Assembly: GCF_015277775.1 (NCBI RefSeq)
Contig: NZ_CP063849.1
Coordinates: forward strand, 7,455,501 to 7,519,500
Length of the DNA: 64,000 bases
From: Paludibaculum fermentans
GTDB taxonomy: Bacteria > Acidobacteriota > Terriglobia > Bryobacterales > Bryobacteraceae
Reading direction: 5' to 3'
Under the pieces are notes generated by a model. It searched no databases. It was not told where the DNA came from and was given only the letters and a program-made list of their open reading frames with translations. Numbering within the stretch: the stretch's first letter is position 1; each line of letters opens with the position of its first letter. Positions 1-9,275 of this stretch are shown here, piece after piece. Position numbers and translations under genes: made by a program.

Positions 1-2
1 AG

Positions 3-1712
3 AGCCTGGTGAAGGGTGAGCAGGCGCAAAACGTGCAATTCGCGGTGGTCGCAGTCGATTCGCAGTTGTTCGTGCTGCAGGAGTTCACGACGGACAAGGA
101 AGCGCTGAAGCGGGCGATCGGCCGGGTGACGAACGGGCAGTATGCGACGTATGCCGTCGAGTCGGAACGGATCAAGAAGAGCCTGAAGGAGACGGTGGCG
201 AGCGCGGATGGTGCCCCGGCGCAGAAGAAGACAGCGCAGGTGATGCTGGACATGCTGCAGTTCAATTCCAGTTATGGGCGTGAGGAGGCGACGAGGATGT
301 CGATCTTCTCGCTGCTGTCGCTGGTGCGGGGCCAGTACTCGATGGCGGGCCGGAAGAGCATCGTGTACTTCTCTGAGGGCATGGAGGTGCCGACGCATCT
401 GGACGAGCCGTTCCGCAGTATTCCCAGCGCGGCGAATCGCGGCAATGTCGCGATCTATACAGTGGACGCGCGCGGGGTCCAGACGTCGAGTCAGAACGCG
501 GGTTCGGAAGACCTGGCGAAGGCGGCAAAACTGACAGGTGATGCCACAACGGCGACGAGCGGTGCGGTTTCGAAGGACGAGCTGCAGGCGAGCGATCTTG
601 CGGAGAACAGCATGCGCAAGAACATCCAGTTGCCGCTGCAGACGCTGGCGGAGTCGACCGGCGCGTTCCTGATGAGCGACTCGAACGATCTGTCGAAGCC
701 GATGCGGCAGGTGAGCGAGGAGGCGGCCAGCTACTACGAGGCGGTCTATCATCCGGGCATCGGGAGCTATGACGGACGGTTCCGGAAGACTCAGGTGGAA
801 GTGGCGCGGAAGGATACGGTGGTGCATGCGCGCCTGGGGTACTTCTCGCTGCCTGTGACGGCGCGCGGTCCGGCGTTGATGCCGTTTGAGTTCGCGCTGA
901 CGAAGGCCCTGGGCATGAATCCCATGCCGAAGGATGTGGAGTTCCGGTCGGCTGCCCTGGTGGTGCGGCCCGGGCCTACTGAAGCGAAAGGGCTGGTGGT
1001 GGTGGAGGTGCCGATGAGCGGCATCAAGTTCACTGAACATTTAGACACGAAGACGTTCAGTTCACGGGTATCGCTGCTGGCGCTGGTGAAGGATGCGAAG
1101 GGCGAGGTGGTGGCCAAGGTGAGCAGCGATCTGCCAAGGCGGGGGCCGCTGGCGCTGCTGCCGCAGGCGCGTGCGGGAAACTACATCTACAAAGAGCCGC
1201 TGAACCTGCCGCCGGGCCGGTACACGCTGGAGACGGCGGTGATGGACCACGAAGCCGGTACGGTGGGGACGCGCAAGAGCTCGTATGTCGTGACGCCGAA
1301 GGCGCAGGGCGTGGCGATGTCGAGCCTGTACCTGGTGCGCAACTTCCAGGCGAATGCGAAGGATCTGGATCCGAATGAGCCGCTGCAGTACCAGGGCGGA
1401 AGGATCACGGCTACGTTGGGCGGGCAGGTGCTCGCGGTGAAGGGCGCGCAGATGTCCACGTTCTTCGTGGTGTACCCGGATCCGGCGATCGCGGAGAAGC
1501 CTGTGGCGGAGGCGGAGTTTAGCGTCGACGGAAAAGTTATCGCGAAGAGTGCGCTGCCGCTGCCGGCGCCGGACGCGCAGGGGCGGATCGCGTATGTGTT
1601 GTCTTCGCCGGCGGAGAGCATGCCTCCGGCCACCTATCTGATTCACGTCATCGTGAAGCAGGGCAACTCGACGGCGGATGGCATGGCGCAAGTGCAGATT
1701 GCGGCCCGATGA
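3..1712 (+). CDS. VWFA-related acidobacterial protein, 5' end outside the window
   Basis: The reading frame is open from the first bases and aligns over its whole length with the paralogue that follows. About 120 N-terminal residues (signal peptide and first beta strands) therefore lie upstream, and the GTG at position 9 is probably internal. The visible part covers most of a degenerate von Willebrand A-like region, including the GRKSIVYFSEGM segment, then a beta-rich C-terminal half typical of TIGR03436 proteins. Such proteins are predicted secreted and are abundant in Solibacter-type genomes; their molecular role is unknown. The TGA overlaps the next ATG (ATGA at 1709-1712), so the two paralogues are probably translationally coupled. 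Confidence 0.85.
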   Translation, partial: SLVKGEQAQNVQFAVVAVDSQLFVLQEFTTDKEALKRAIGRVTNGQYATYAVESERIKKSLKETVASADGAPAQKKTAQVMLDMLQFNSSYGREEATRMSIFSLLSLVRGQYSMAGRKSIVYFSEGMEVPTHLDEPFRSIPSAANRGNVAIYTVDARGVQTSSQNAGSEDLAKAAKLTGDATTATSGAVSKDELQASDLAENSMRKNIQLPLQTLAESTGAFLMSDSNDLSKPMRQVSEEAASYYEAVYHPGIGSYDGRFRKTQVEVARKDTVVHARLGYFSLPVTARGPALMPFEFALTKALGMNPMPKDVEFRSAALVVRPGPTEAKGLVVVEVPMSGIKFTEHLDTKTFSSRVSLLALVKDAKGEVVAKVSSDLPRRGPLALLPQARAGNYIYKEPLNLPPGRYTLETAVMDHEAGTVGTRKSSYVVTPKAQGVAMSSLYLVRNFQANAKDLDPNEPLQYQGGRITATLGGQVLAVKGAQMSTFFVVYPDPAIAEKPVAEAEFSVDGKVIAKSALPLPAPDAQGRIAYVLSSPAESMPPATYLIHVIVKQGNSTADGMAQVQIAAR

Positions 1713-3826
1713 GGTGGATCCACAGAGCTGTTGCGCTGGTGGTGCTGGCGGCGGAGCTGCCAGCCCAGCCGCCCGCGTTCCGCTCGGAGTCGACGGACGT
1801 GCTGGTGGATGTGGTGGTGCGGGACAAGCGTGGCCGGCTGATTCGGGGATTGACGCAGGGCGACATCGTGGTGAAGGAAGACGGGGTGCCGCAGACGGTC
1901 ACGTCCTTCCGGGCGGTCAGTGTTCAGCCTGGGGCGGTGGCTCCTGAGGGGCCCGCAGCACCGGTGGAGAGCACGCGGCGGCAGGAGCGCGTGCAGGTCT
2001 CCGCGCAGAACCGGCTGATCTCGCTGGTGTTCGACCGGCTGGGGCCGGATGGGCGCAGGTTGGGGCGGCAGGCGTCCCTGGATTTCCTCAAGAAGGACCT
2101 GGGGCCCAACGTCTACTATGCGGTGTTCACGGTGGATCGCGGGTTCCAGGTGGTGCAGCCGTATACGAACGACGCGGCACGGCTGAAGCGGGCGATCGAG
2201 GCGGCGACGAGCGGGGAACGCAGCGATTTCCAGAGCGATCTGGCGAACATGGCGAGGACGGCGGATGCAGCCGGGAACAGCACCGGCACTACCGCACCGG
2301 CACAGGGAACGGTGGACGGGGCGGCGATGTCCAGCGCGCAGGCCGGGCAGATGGCGAAGGAGATGCTCGATTTCTCCGAGGTGCTGGAGCGCGAGGATCT
2401 GGGCCGCATGTCGGTGTTCTCGCTGTGGGCGATCGTCAAGGAACTGCGCAAGCTGCCCGGCCGCAAGACCGTGCTGTACTTCGCCGAGGGGCTGCAGATG
2501 CCGAACAGCCTGGTGGAGCAGTTCAAGTCGATGATCAGCGAGGCGAACCGGGCGAACGTGACGGTGTATGCGATTGATGCCCGCGGGCTGATGACGGCCA
2601 GCGACCAGGGTGCCGCCAATGCCAAGCTCAGCGAGGCTGCGCAGTGGAGCCGCTACGCGCGGACGACGCAGAACGAGACGGCGGCGGGGAATAAGCAGGA
2701 GTTCCGGACTTTCGACCGGGCGGTGGACAGCCTGCGCGCGAACCAGCAGTACGAGATGCAGGAACTGGCCGAGGCCACGGGCGGTTTCCTGATTGCGAAT
2801 ACGAACGACCTGCGGCCCAATCTCGAGAAGTTGAGCGAGGAGTTCAACACCTACTACGAGATCTCGTACCATCCGCAGAACCAGTTGTACGACGGGCGGT
2901 TCCGGGCCATCACTGTGTCGGTAGCGAGCCGCAAGGATGCGGTGGTGCAGGCTCGGGACGGCTACTTCGCGATGCCGGTGATGGAGGGCCAGACGGTGTT
3001 CTCGTACGAGGCTCCGCTATTGCGGGTGCTGTCGCGGAATCCGCTGCCGAAGGATCTGGAGTTTCGCGCCGGGGTAGTGCAGTACCGGCAGAGGCTGGGG
3101 CTGCAGCAGGCGGAGCTGGTCTTCGATCTGCCTTTGAAGAACGTGGCGTTTGCGAAGGACGAGAAGGCGGCGAAGTACCGGACGCACATTACCGTGCTGG
3201 CGCTGGTGAAGGACGCCGAAGGCCGGGTGGTGGCGAAGCTGTCCAGGGACGTGCCGCTGAACGAACCACTGGACCGGCTGGAGGGGTTTCAGCAGGGGCG
3301 GTTTATTGTGACACGGGCGATGAACCTGGCTCCGGGGCGCTACACGGTGGAGAGTGTGGCGGCGGATCAGGAAGGGCAGCGGGTATCGGCGAAGAGGTCC
3401 GTGCTGGTGGTGGCCGCTCAGACGAGCAAAGCGAGTGTCAGCGACATTGTCCTGGTGCGGCGGATCGACAAGCCGGCTGGGGAGAGGGATCCACGGGAGG
3501 CGCTGCAGATGCCGCAGGGCCGTATCGTTCCGACGTTGATCGACGCGGTGCCGGGTGGTGCAGGGAAGCTGCTGTCGCTCTTCTTCACCCTGTATCCCGA
3601 TGAGTTGTCGCAGGAGCCGCCGAAGATGGTGCTCGATCTCCTGAAAGACGGGCAGGTGGTCTCGCGCACCTCGCCTGCGCTGCCTGCGGCCGGGCCGGAT
3701 GGTTCCATTCCTTACGTCGCCAACATTCCCCTGGATTCGGTCCAGCCCGCGCAATATCAGTTCCGGGCCACGTTAATCCAAGGCAACTTCGGGGCGCAGA
3801 AGAGCATCTACCTTAACATTGAGTAA
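1709..3826 (+). CDS. VWFA-related acidobacterial protein (TIGR03436 type)
   Basis: A 705-residue predicted secreted protein. Residues 1-20 form a signal peptide (one basic stretch, hydrophobic core, cleavage near AQP). Next comes the family's beta-sandwich start, with VLVDVVVRDKRGRLIRGL and a KEDG motif. A VWA-like fold follows; its metal site is degenerate, since LVFDRLG stands where DxSxS is expected. The GRKTVLYFAEGLQMP and YAIDARGL segments and a long beta-rich C-terminal half match the gene upstream, so the pair is a tandem duplication. Function unknown; extracellular binding or adhesion is an inference from the fold. The ATG overlaps the previous stop codon. Confidence 0.85.
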   Translation: MRWIHRAVALVVLAAELPAQPPAFRSESTDVLVDVVVRDKRGRLIRGLTQGDIVVKEDGVPQTVTSFRAVSVQPGAVAPEGPAAPVESTRRQERVQVSAQNRLISLVFDRLGPDGRRLGRQASLDFLKKDLGPNVYYAVFTVDRGFQVVQPYTNDAARLKRAIEAATSGERSDFQSDLANMARTADAAGNSTGTTAPAQGTVDGAAMSSAQAGQMAKEMLDFSEVLEREDLGRMSVFSLWAIVKELRKLPGRKTVLYFAEGLQMPNSLVEQFKSMISEANRANVTVYAIDARGLMTASDQGAANAKLSEAAQWSRYARTTQNETAAGNKQEFRTFDRAVDSLRANQQYEMQELAEATGGFLIANTNDLRPNLEKLSEEFNTYYEISYHPQNQLYDGRFRAITVSVASRKDAVVQARDGYFAMPVMEGQTVFSYEAPLLRVLSRNPLPKDLEFRAGVVQYRQRLGLQQAELVFDLPLKNVAFAKDEKAAKYRTHITVLALVKDAEGRVVAKLSRDVPLNEPLDRLEGFQQGRFIVTRAMNLAPGRYTVESVAADQEGQRVSAKRSVLVVAAQTSKASVSDIVLVRRIDKPAGERDPREALQMPQGRIVPTLIDAVPGGAGKLLSLFFTLYPDELSQEPPKMVLDLLKDGQVVSRTSPALPAAGPDGSIPYVANIPLDSVQPAQYQFRATLIQGNFGAQKSIYLNIE

Positions 3827-3849
3827 GGACCTGGGGCGGTATTCGTTGA

Positions 3850-5541
3850 ATGCGGTACAGCAGAAGAACCTTCCTGGCGTGTCTGGGTGGCGCGCCGATG
3901 ATCCCGAATTCCAGTCTGGCCGCGCCGCCGGCTGATTCTGTGTGGCTGTTCGAAGAGGTGCCTGCGTCGGAGAGTGGCATTCACTGGGTCCACGTGAACG
4001 CCATGTCGGCGGAGCGCTACCTGCCGGAGACGCTGCCTCCGGGCGTCGCCTTCATCGACTATGACAACGACGGGTGGATGGACATCTTCCTGGTGAACAC
4101 GGGCGAGTGCAACTTCTACAAGCCGTTGAAACCGGTGTGCAACGCGCTCTATCACAACAACCGGGACGGCACGTTCACCGATGTCACGCAGAAGGCCGGG
4201 CTGCTGGGCGGGCACTCCTTTGGGATGGGCGTGGCGGTGGGTGACTACGATAACGACGGCTTTCCCGATCTGCTGGTGACGGCTTACGGGCGGCCCACGC
4301 TGTACCACAACAACGGCGACGGCACGTTCACCGACATCACGGAGAAGTCGGGGTTGGTGGGGCCGGAATGGACCACCAGCGCGGTGTGGTTCGACTACGA
4401 CAACGACGGCAAGCTCGACCTGTTCCTGTGCAGTTTTGTGAATTACAGCGTGAAGGAAAGGTTCGGCTGTGGTGACAACAAGCTGGGGCGAAAGTACTAC
4501 TGCATTCCGCGTGTGTTCAAGCCGACGGCGAGCTTCCTGTATCACAACAACGGTGACGGCACGTTCAAGCTGGTGAGCCAGGGAACGGATATCGAGAAAG
4601 CGCTGGGCAAGGGGTTGGGTGTGGTGGCCACGGATGTGAACAACGATGGCCGCATGGATCTGTTTGAGGCCAACGACACGGTGCAGAACTTCCTCTTCCT
4701 GAATCGCGGCGGCGGCAAGTGGGAGGAGGTTGCGCTGGCGGCGGAGGTGGGGTTCAGCGCCAACGGGCAGGCGCGCTCCGGCATGGGCGTCGATGCGGCC
4801 GATATCAATGGCGACGGCTGGGAAGACCTGTTCGTGGCGAACGTCGACCAGGAGATGTTCTCGCTCTATGAGAACAACAAGACTGAGTCATTCACCGATA
4901 CGGCGCACCGGCACGGCGTGGCGCAGAGTACGCGGCTGCTGAGCGGCTGGGGGCTCAAGTTCTTCGACTATGACAACGACGGGCTGACCGACCTGATCCT
5001 CTCGAACGGGCATCCGGACGACATGATTGAGCAGTATTCGCAGCAGGTGAAGTACAAAGAGCCGCTGCTGCTGTTCCACAACGATGGCGGGCGGATGAGG
5101 AATGTGACGGCGCAGGCCGGGCCGGCTTTCACAAAGTCGTATCCGGCGCGTGGGCTGGCCGTAGGCGATTATCTGAACAACGGCCGGTTGTCGGTGCTGG
5201 TGGGGAACAACGGCGAGGCGCCGCTGCTGCTCAGGAACACCGCGGGTGCGGGCAACCACTGGGTGGGGCTGAAACTGCAGGGTGTCACCTGCAATCGGGA
5301 CGCGATCGGGGCGAGCATCACGTGGTCGGCCGGCGGTGTGAAGCGTACGCGCAAGAAGAACAGCGGCGGCAGTTACCTGTCGTCGCACGATCCGCGAGAG
5401 GTGCTGGGGTTGGGCACGGCGGCCAAGGTGGACTGGGTGGAGATCAAGTGGCCAGGGCCCAGCACCCGCGTCGAGCGCCTGACGGATGTGCCGGTGGACC
5501 GCTATGTGACCGTGGTGGAAGGCAAGGGGATCGCCAGGTAG
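3850..5541 (+). CDS. CRTAC1-like protein: Tat signal, FG-GAP/VCBS repeats, ASPIC/UnbV domain
   Basis: A 563-residue exported protein. The N-terminus carries a twin-arginine motif (SRRTFLA at residues 4-10), so export of a folded protein by Tat is likely. At least six Ca-binding loops of the form DxDNDGxxD ([54 protein letters not shown]) mark FG-GAP/VCBS beta-propeller blades. The last 90 residues, from NHWVGLKL to the end, are an ASPIC/UnbV domain. This architecture is common in Acidobacteria and Planctomycetes and is thought to mediate extracellular binding; no enzymatic activity is established. It lies 23 bases after the VWFA gene on the same strand and may share its transcript. Confidence 0.88.
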   Translation: MRYSRRTFLACLGGAPMIPNSSLAAPPADSVWLFEEVPASESGIHWVHVNAMSAERYLPETLPPGVAFIDYDNDGWMDIFLVNTGECNFYKPLKPVCNALYHNNRDGTFTDVTQKAGLLGGHSFGMGVAVGDYDNDGFPDLLVTAYGRPTLYHNNGDGTFTDITEKSGLVGPEWTTSAVWFDYDNDGKLDLFLCSFVNYSVKERFGCGDNKLGRKYYCIPRVFKPTASFLYHNNGDGTFKLVSQGTDIEKALGKGLGVVATDVNNDGRMDLFEANDTVQNFLFLNRGGGKWEEVALAAEVGFSANGQARSGMGVDAADINGDGWEDLFVANVDQEMFSLYENNKTESFTDTAHRHGVAQSTRLLSGWGLKFFDYDNDGLTDLILSNGHPDDMIEQYSQQVKYKEPLLLFHNDGGRMRNVTAQAGPAFTKSYPARGLAVGDYLNNGRLSVLVGNNGEAPLLLRNTAGAGNHWVGLKLQGVTCNRDAIGASITWSAGGVKRTRKKNSGGSYLSSHDPREVLGLGTAAKVDWVEIKWPGPSTRVERLTDVPVDRYVTVVEGKGIAR

Positions 5542-5587
5542 AGCCGGCGCATGTTGGATAATTCGGATAGCAACATCCGGAGGAGCC

Positions 5588-6355
5588 ATGGCGTCCGATA
5601 CATACCGCTGGCTGGCGCGCTACTACGACCACCTGTTTGAATTCCGGCGGCAGTTCGATACGGCCCGCGAGTCGGTGATCGGGCCTGTGCTGCCTGAAGT
5701 GAAGGCCGCCTGCGACCTGTGCTGCGGCACGGGTACGCTGGCGCTGGAACTCGCAGCGCAGGGGATCGAGATGTACGCCGTCGACTTGTCCCCCGACATG
5801 TGCAAGATCGCACGGAAGAAGGTGCGGGGCACGGGCCTGCCGGTGCATGTGATCCAGGCCGACATGCGCGCGTTCGTGCTGCCCAAACAGGTGGATCTGG
5901 TCACCTGCGAGTTCGATGCGCTGAACCATGTGCCGCACAAGCGGGACCTGGGGCGCGTGCTGCGCAGCGTGGCGAAGGCGCTGCGGCCGGGCGGCCATTT
6001 CGCCTTTGATGTGAACAACCGGCGGGCGTTTGAACGCGTGTGGGCCAACACCTGGTTTCTGGAAAAGGATCCTGTCGCGATGATCATGCATGGCGGGCAC
6101 CGGCGCGGATCGGATCGCGCGTGGTCGGACGTGGAGTGGTTCATCCGGTCGGGGGATAAGTGGAGCCGTCACCGCGAGCACATCGAGGAGGTGTGCTGGA
6201 GCGCGGCGGAGATCCGCTCGGCTCTGGCGGTGGCGGGGTTTGATCAGGTGAAGGCGTGGGACGCGGCGCCGTTCTTTGAAGACGCACTGACTCCGGCGGG
6301 CAACCGGACGTTTTGGCGGGCGAGGCTCAGACCGGGTGCGAAGGCCAGGGCATAG
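5588..6355 (+). CDS. class I SAM-dependent methyltransferase
   Basis: A 255-residue protein with a Rossmann methyltransferase core. The SAM-binding motif I is CDLCCGTGTLALELA (about residues 42-56), the acidic end of beta 2 is AVDLSPDM, and a motif near VTCEFDALNHV follows; it ends in a beta-strand-rich cap. The substrate cannot be told. The N-terminal YRWLARYYDHLF resembles small-molecule methyltransferases of the Methyltransf_25 group. The start is fixed by a strong ribosome site, GGAGGAG at 5579-5585, just before ATG 5588. It follows the FG-GAP gene by 46 bases. Confidence 0.85.
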   Translation: MASDTYRWLARYYDHLFEFRRQFDTARESVIGPVLPEVKAACDLCCGTGTLALELAAQGIEMYAVDLSPDMCKIARKKVRGTGLPVHVIQADMRAFVLPKQVDLVTCEFDALNHVPHKRDLGRVLRSVAKALRPGGHFAFDVNNRRAFERVWANTWFLEKDPVAMIMHGGHRRGSDRAWSDVEWFIRSGDKWSRHREHIEEVCWSAAEIRSALAVAGFDQVKAWDAAPFFEDALTPAGNRTFWRARLRPGAKARA

Positions 6356-6390
6356 CGCCGCCGGCCTTCCCATTCCGCGGAAAACTGAGA

Positions 6391-7122
6391 CTACTTGGCG
6401 GGCGCCGCCGGAGGTGCCGGAGGCGCGGGTTTGCGCATGACGAGCGCGAGCGTGCCGCCACCTTGGCTCCACTCTCCAGTGATCTGGGTGCCTTCCTTGT
6501 TGAGCGTGCCCTTGTAGGAGCCGCCCACGACGGGCACCTTGAGCTCGACGGCCAGTTCCTTCTGTGTGATTTCCGACATGGCCAAGCCGGTGGCGCCTTG
6601 AATTGGGCTGTCGAGTGTGGCCTTCACCGTGCCGTCCGGCTGGTTCTTGAAGTGCATCACAATCTTGAGTCCGCCCTGCGGGGTCTCCAGGCTGCCTTCC
6701 CAATCCCCTTCCAGCACCTTCGAGACGGCGGGGCTGGGCTTCTGGGTGGCTACCTTGCCGTCGCCGGTCCGCTTCAGGTCAAAGGTGACAGCGCCGTTGG
6801 GCGTATTCAGCGAACAGTTCATTGCCGTGGGCGTACCCATCTTGCATACGAACTCCGGACCGCTGCCCGAGACGATGTGGAACTTGACCGTCTTGTCTTC
6901 CACTTTGAGTTCGACTACCGGGACATCACGGATGCCGGGCGGGGTCTGCGAGAACGTTCCGTTCCAGGCGCCCTTGTCGTCCTTGGCGAAATCCAGGCCG
7001 ATCTGGAGTTCCTGGCCGCCCGCCTGGACAGTGCCTTCCCAACGGCCAGCCTGACCAAAAGCGAGTGCGCTTGCGAGTAAGATAGCCGCCGTCAACTTCA
7101 ATACACAGAAAATGAAACGCAT
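6391..7122 (-). CDS. secreted beta-rich hypothetical protein
   Basis: About 243 residues. The chosen start (ATG at 7122) gives a clean signal peptide, MRFIFCVLKLTAAILLASAL followed by AFGQ. A longer frame begins at 7197, but the extra 25 residues do not resemble coding sequence. The mature part has alternating strands with repeated phrases (WEGTVQAGGQ, WNGTFSQTP, WEGSLETPQGG, YKGTLNKEGTQITGEW), suggesting a lipocalin-like or repeated beta-meander fold. Proteins of this look often sit beside esterases and glycosidases in Solibacter-type genomes. Function unknown. It ends in a Pro/Ala tail. Confidence 0.7.
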   Translation of the reverse strand: MRFIFCVLKLTAAILLASALAFGQAGRWEGTVQAGGQELQIGLDFAKDDKGAWNGTFSQTPPGIRDVPVVELKVEDKTVKFHIVSGSGPEFVCKMGTPTAMNCSLNTPNGAVTFDLKRTGDGKVATQKPSPAVSKVLEGDWEGSLETPQGGLKIVMHFKNQPDGTVKATLDSPIQGATGLAMSEITQKELAVELKVPVVGGSYKGTLNKEGTQITGEWSQGGGTLALVMRKPAPPAPPAAPAK

Positions 7123-7201
7123 GTCCGAGGATACGACGAAATTGGGAGAAATGGTCGCGAGAGGGGCCGAACAATGATCCGCCCCCACCGGCGCCAAAGG
7201 G

Positions 7202-9166
7202 TTAGCGCACCAGAATGGGGAACGCAGTGATGCGGAGCTTGGCTGAGCCGTAAGGGATCAGCTCCAGTTGTTCAACCGGTTCCGACGAGGTTACAGGACT
7301 GACCGGCGGTGGGGCGGCCGAGCCTTTCTCCAGCGTCCAGGCCGGAATTTTGCGGCCCTTCACCTGAATCGTGACAGCCGGTGTTTCCCCAGTGAACGGA
7401 TTTTCGCCGATGGGCGACTCCTTCACCTTCAGCGAGGCCGCGGGATTGTTCGCGTCCAGCAGCAGGCCGTAGTTCCAGGCCGTGGTGGGGCTGACGGTCC
7501 AGTCCGCTGCCGGTCCCTTCTCGCGCAGCTTCTTCCACTCTTCCCCGATCTTCAGTGAGAAGACCAGGGGGCCGCGGTCAATGGCGACGGACTGGTTGTA
7601 CCAGCGGGACACCCGTGGGTACATGGGGAAGCGCAGGACGATGGTGTCGCCAGTCTTCCAGGTCCGGGCGATGCGATGATAGGCGCCCGGCTGGATGCCT
7701 TGCTCGGCTTTGCCGTTCACAGTGATTGAGGCGCCGGTGGCCCAGCCGGGCACGCGCAGCACCAGCGGGAAGGTGCCGGGTTTGTCCGTGGTGAGCTTCA
7801 GCCGGATGGTGTCGCGGAAGGGGTAATCGGTGGTCTCCTCGATGGTCACCGCGGCGCCGCCTGCGCTGGTCTTCACGGCGCTGGGGGCGTAGGCAACGGC
7901 GGCGATGCCGTCGTCCTGGGTGGCCATCCACAGGTTGGCGGCGAACTTGGGCCAGCCCTGGTGGAAGTTGGCGGTGCAGCAGCCGAAATTGGGCTCGAGT
8001 CCGAAGAGATTGGAGTCGGGCCCGTTCGACACCCAGTTGCGGGGGTTGACGTCGACCAGCACCTGGTTGGGCTGCTGATCGTACTGGTGGGCCCACATCG
8101 TCTTGTCGAAGGTGCCGGGCAGGGGGTTGAAGGCCATCTTCTCCAGGCGGTCGCCGATGGCGGCGTCGCCCAGGATGCCGGACAGCAGTTCGAGCGAGAA
8201 CATGGCTTCCACCACGGAACAGACCTCGGTGCCCTGCACGGGACTGAGGCCGGCGTAGTGCTCGTCGCAGCTATGGACACCGTTGGGCAGCAGGTGGTGC
8301 TGGTCCATCACCAGGAAGAGCTGGTACATCGCCTCGCGGTCGGACTTGTCGTTGGTGAACCAGGACCAGACGCCCGACGTTTTGATCGCCATGGCGTTAT
8401 TGACGCCGTGGGTATTCAGCTTCGACTGCTCCTTCGTCACGCGGCCGGGGAATTGGAAGTTGGCGAAGTGCTCCTTCCAGTCGTAACCCTGCTTACTCAC
8501 CTTCTTCGCGAGGTCGAGCAACTCGAGATTGCCTGTGCGGTTGTAGAGCCAGGCGATGGTGAGTTCCTGGTCGCCCCAGCGGTAAATGGCCCACTCCTTC
8601 AGCGGCACCGCGTCCAGCTTGCTGCTCATGTAGGCGAAGTACTTCGTCATGAACGGCACGACGCGCGGATCGCCGGTGGCCTCCTGATACTGCGTGAGGA
8701 CCTTGAGCATGACGAAGTTCGGCCACCAGTCTGTGTTCTTCAGCGGGCCGAAATTGCCGTCGGGACGCTGGCTGTTGAGGGTCCATTCGATCCACGGCTT
8801 GACCTTGGCCTTGAGTGCCGGGCTGTCCAGCAGGTAGGCAAGCGGGACGAGGCCGTCCAGGTAGTAGGGGCCGCGTTCCCAGCTTTCGCCCGTGCCGCCC
8901 AGCCAGCCGCTGGTCTTGTCGAGCGAAGGCCAGAATTCATCGAGGTGGCCGCTTTGTCCTCCGGCCTGGATTTCGAGCTGGCGCCGCAGCCAGCCGGCCG
9001 GCTTCACGGCCGTCAGCGGCAAGGGATTGAAGACATTGGGGGCCAGCGGAGCACGGTTCTTCACGGCCATCGCATCGGCCGGCGCGGTGGTCTGGGCCGT
9101 CGCGCAGGGAAGGACAGTGAGGGCGAGGACGGTGAGCAGGAATGGCGGAAACCAATAAGACTTCAT
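7202..9166 (-). CDS. GH127-family (DUF1680) glycoside hydrolase, beta-L-arabinofuranosidase-like
   Basis: A 654-residue secreted protein with a signal peptide (residues 1-24) and an (alpha/alpha)6 barrel followed by beta-sandwich domains. The family's zinc/cysteine site is visible: Glu314-x-Cys316 in GTEVCSVVEAM and Cys396-Cys397 in NFGCCTANFHQG. This matches the E-x-C and C-C ligands of characterised GH127 enzymes, in which the first Cys of the pair is the nucleophile, and the spacing between the two motifs is close to theirs. Removal of arabinofuranose or a related sugar from plant polysaccharide is expected, but substrate within the DUF1680 clan varies. Encoded 4 codons or less from the small secreted gene downstream and probably co-transcribed with it. 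Confidence 0.88.
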   Translation of the reverse strand: MKSYWFPPFLLTVLALTVLPCATAQTTAPADAMAVKNRAPLAPNVFNPLPLTAVKPAGWLRRQLEIQAGGQSGHLDEFWPSLDKTSGWLGGTGESWERGPYYLDGLVPLAYLLDSPALKAKVKPWIEWTLNSQRPDGNFGPLKNTDWWPNFVMLKVLTQYQEATGDPRVVPFMTKYFAYMSSKLDAVPLKEWAIYRWGDQELTIAWLYNRTGNLELLDLAKKVSKQGYDWKEHFANFQFPGRVTKEQSKLNTHGVNNAMAIKTSGVWSWFTNDKSDREAMYQLFLVMDQHHLLPNGVHSCDEHYAGLSPVQGTEVCSVVEAMFSLELLSGILGDAAIGDRLEKMAFNPLPGTFDKTMWAHQYDQQPNQVLVDVNPRNWVSNGPDSNLFGLEPNFGCCTANFHQGWPKFAANLWMATQDDGIAAVAYAPSAVKTSAGGAAVTIEETTDYPFRDTIRLKLTTDKPGTFPLVLRVPGWATGASITVNGKAEQGIQPGAYHRIARTWKTGDTIVLRFPMYPRVSRWYNQSVAIDRGPLVFSLKIGEEWKKLREKGPAADWTVSPTTAWNYGLLLDANNPAASLKVKESPIGENPFTGETPAVTIQVKGRKIPAWTLEKGSAAPPPVSPVTSSEPVEQLELIPYGSAKLRITAFPILVR

Positions 9167-9275
9167 AGTTCGAACCTGCCGCCCGCTGGTACGGCCTGGC
9201 TCAGAACGAGCATCCGCTGTTGGGCCGGATGGCGGGCGGAAAAAGGCAAACTCACGATATCACAGCCCTGCGCGG

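Noticed and set aside
5444-6703. 419-codon minus-strand frame
   Set aside because: Runs opposite the methyltransferase gene and across gene boundaries; no protein signature.
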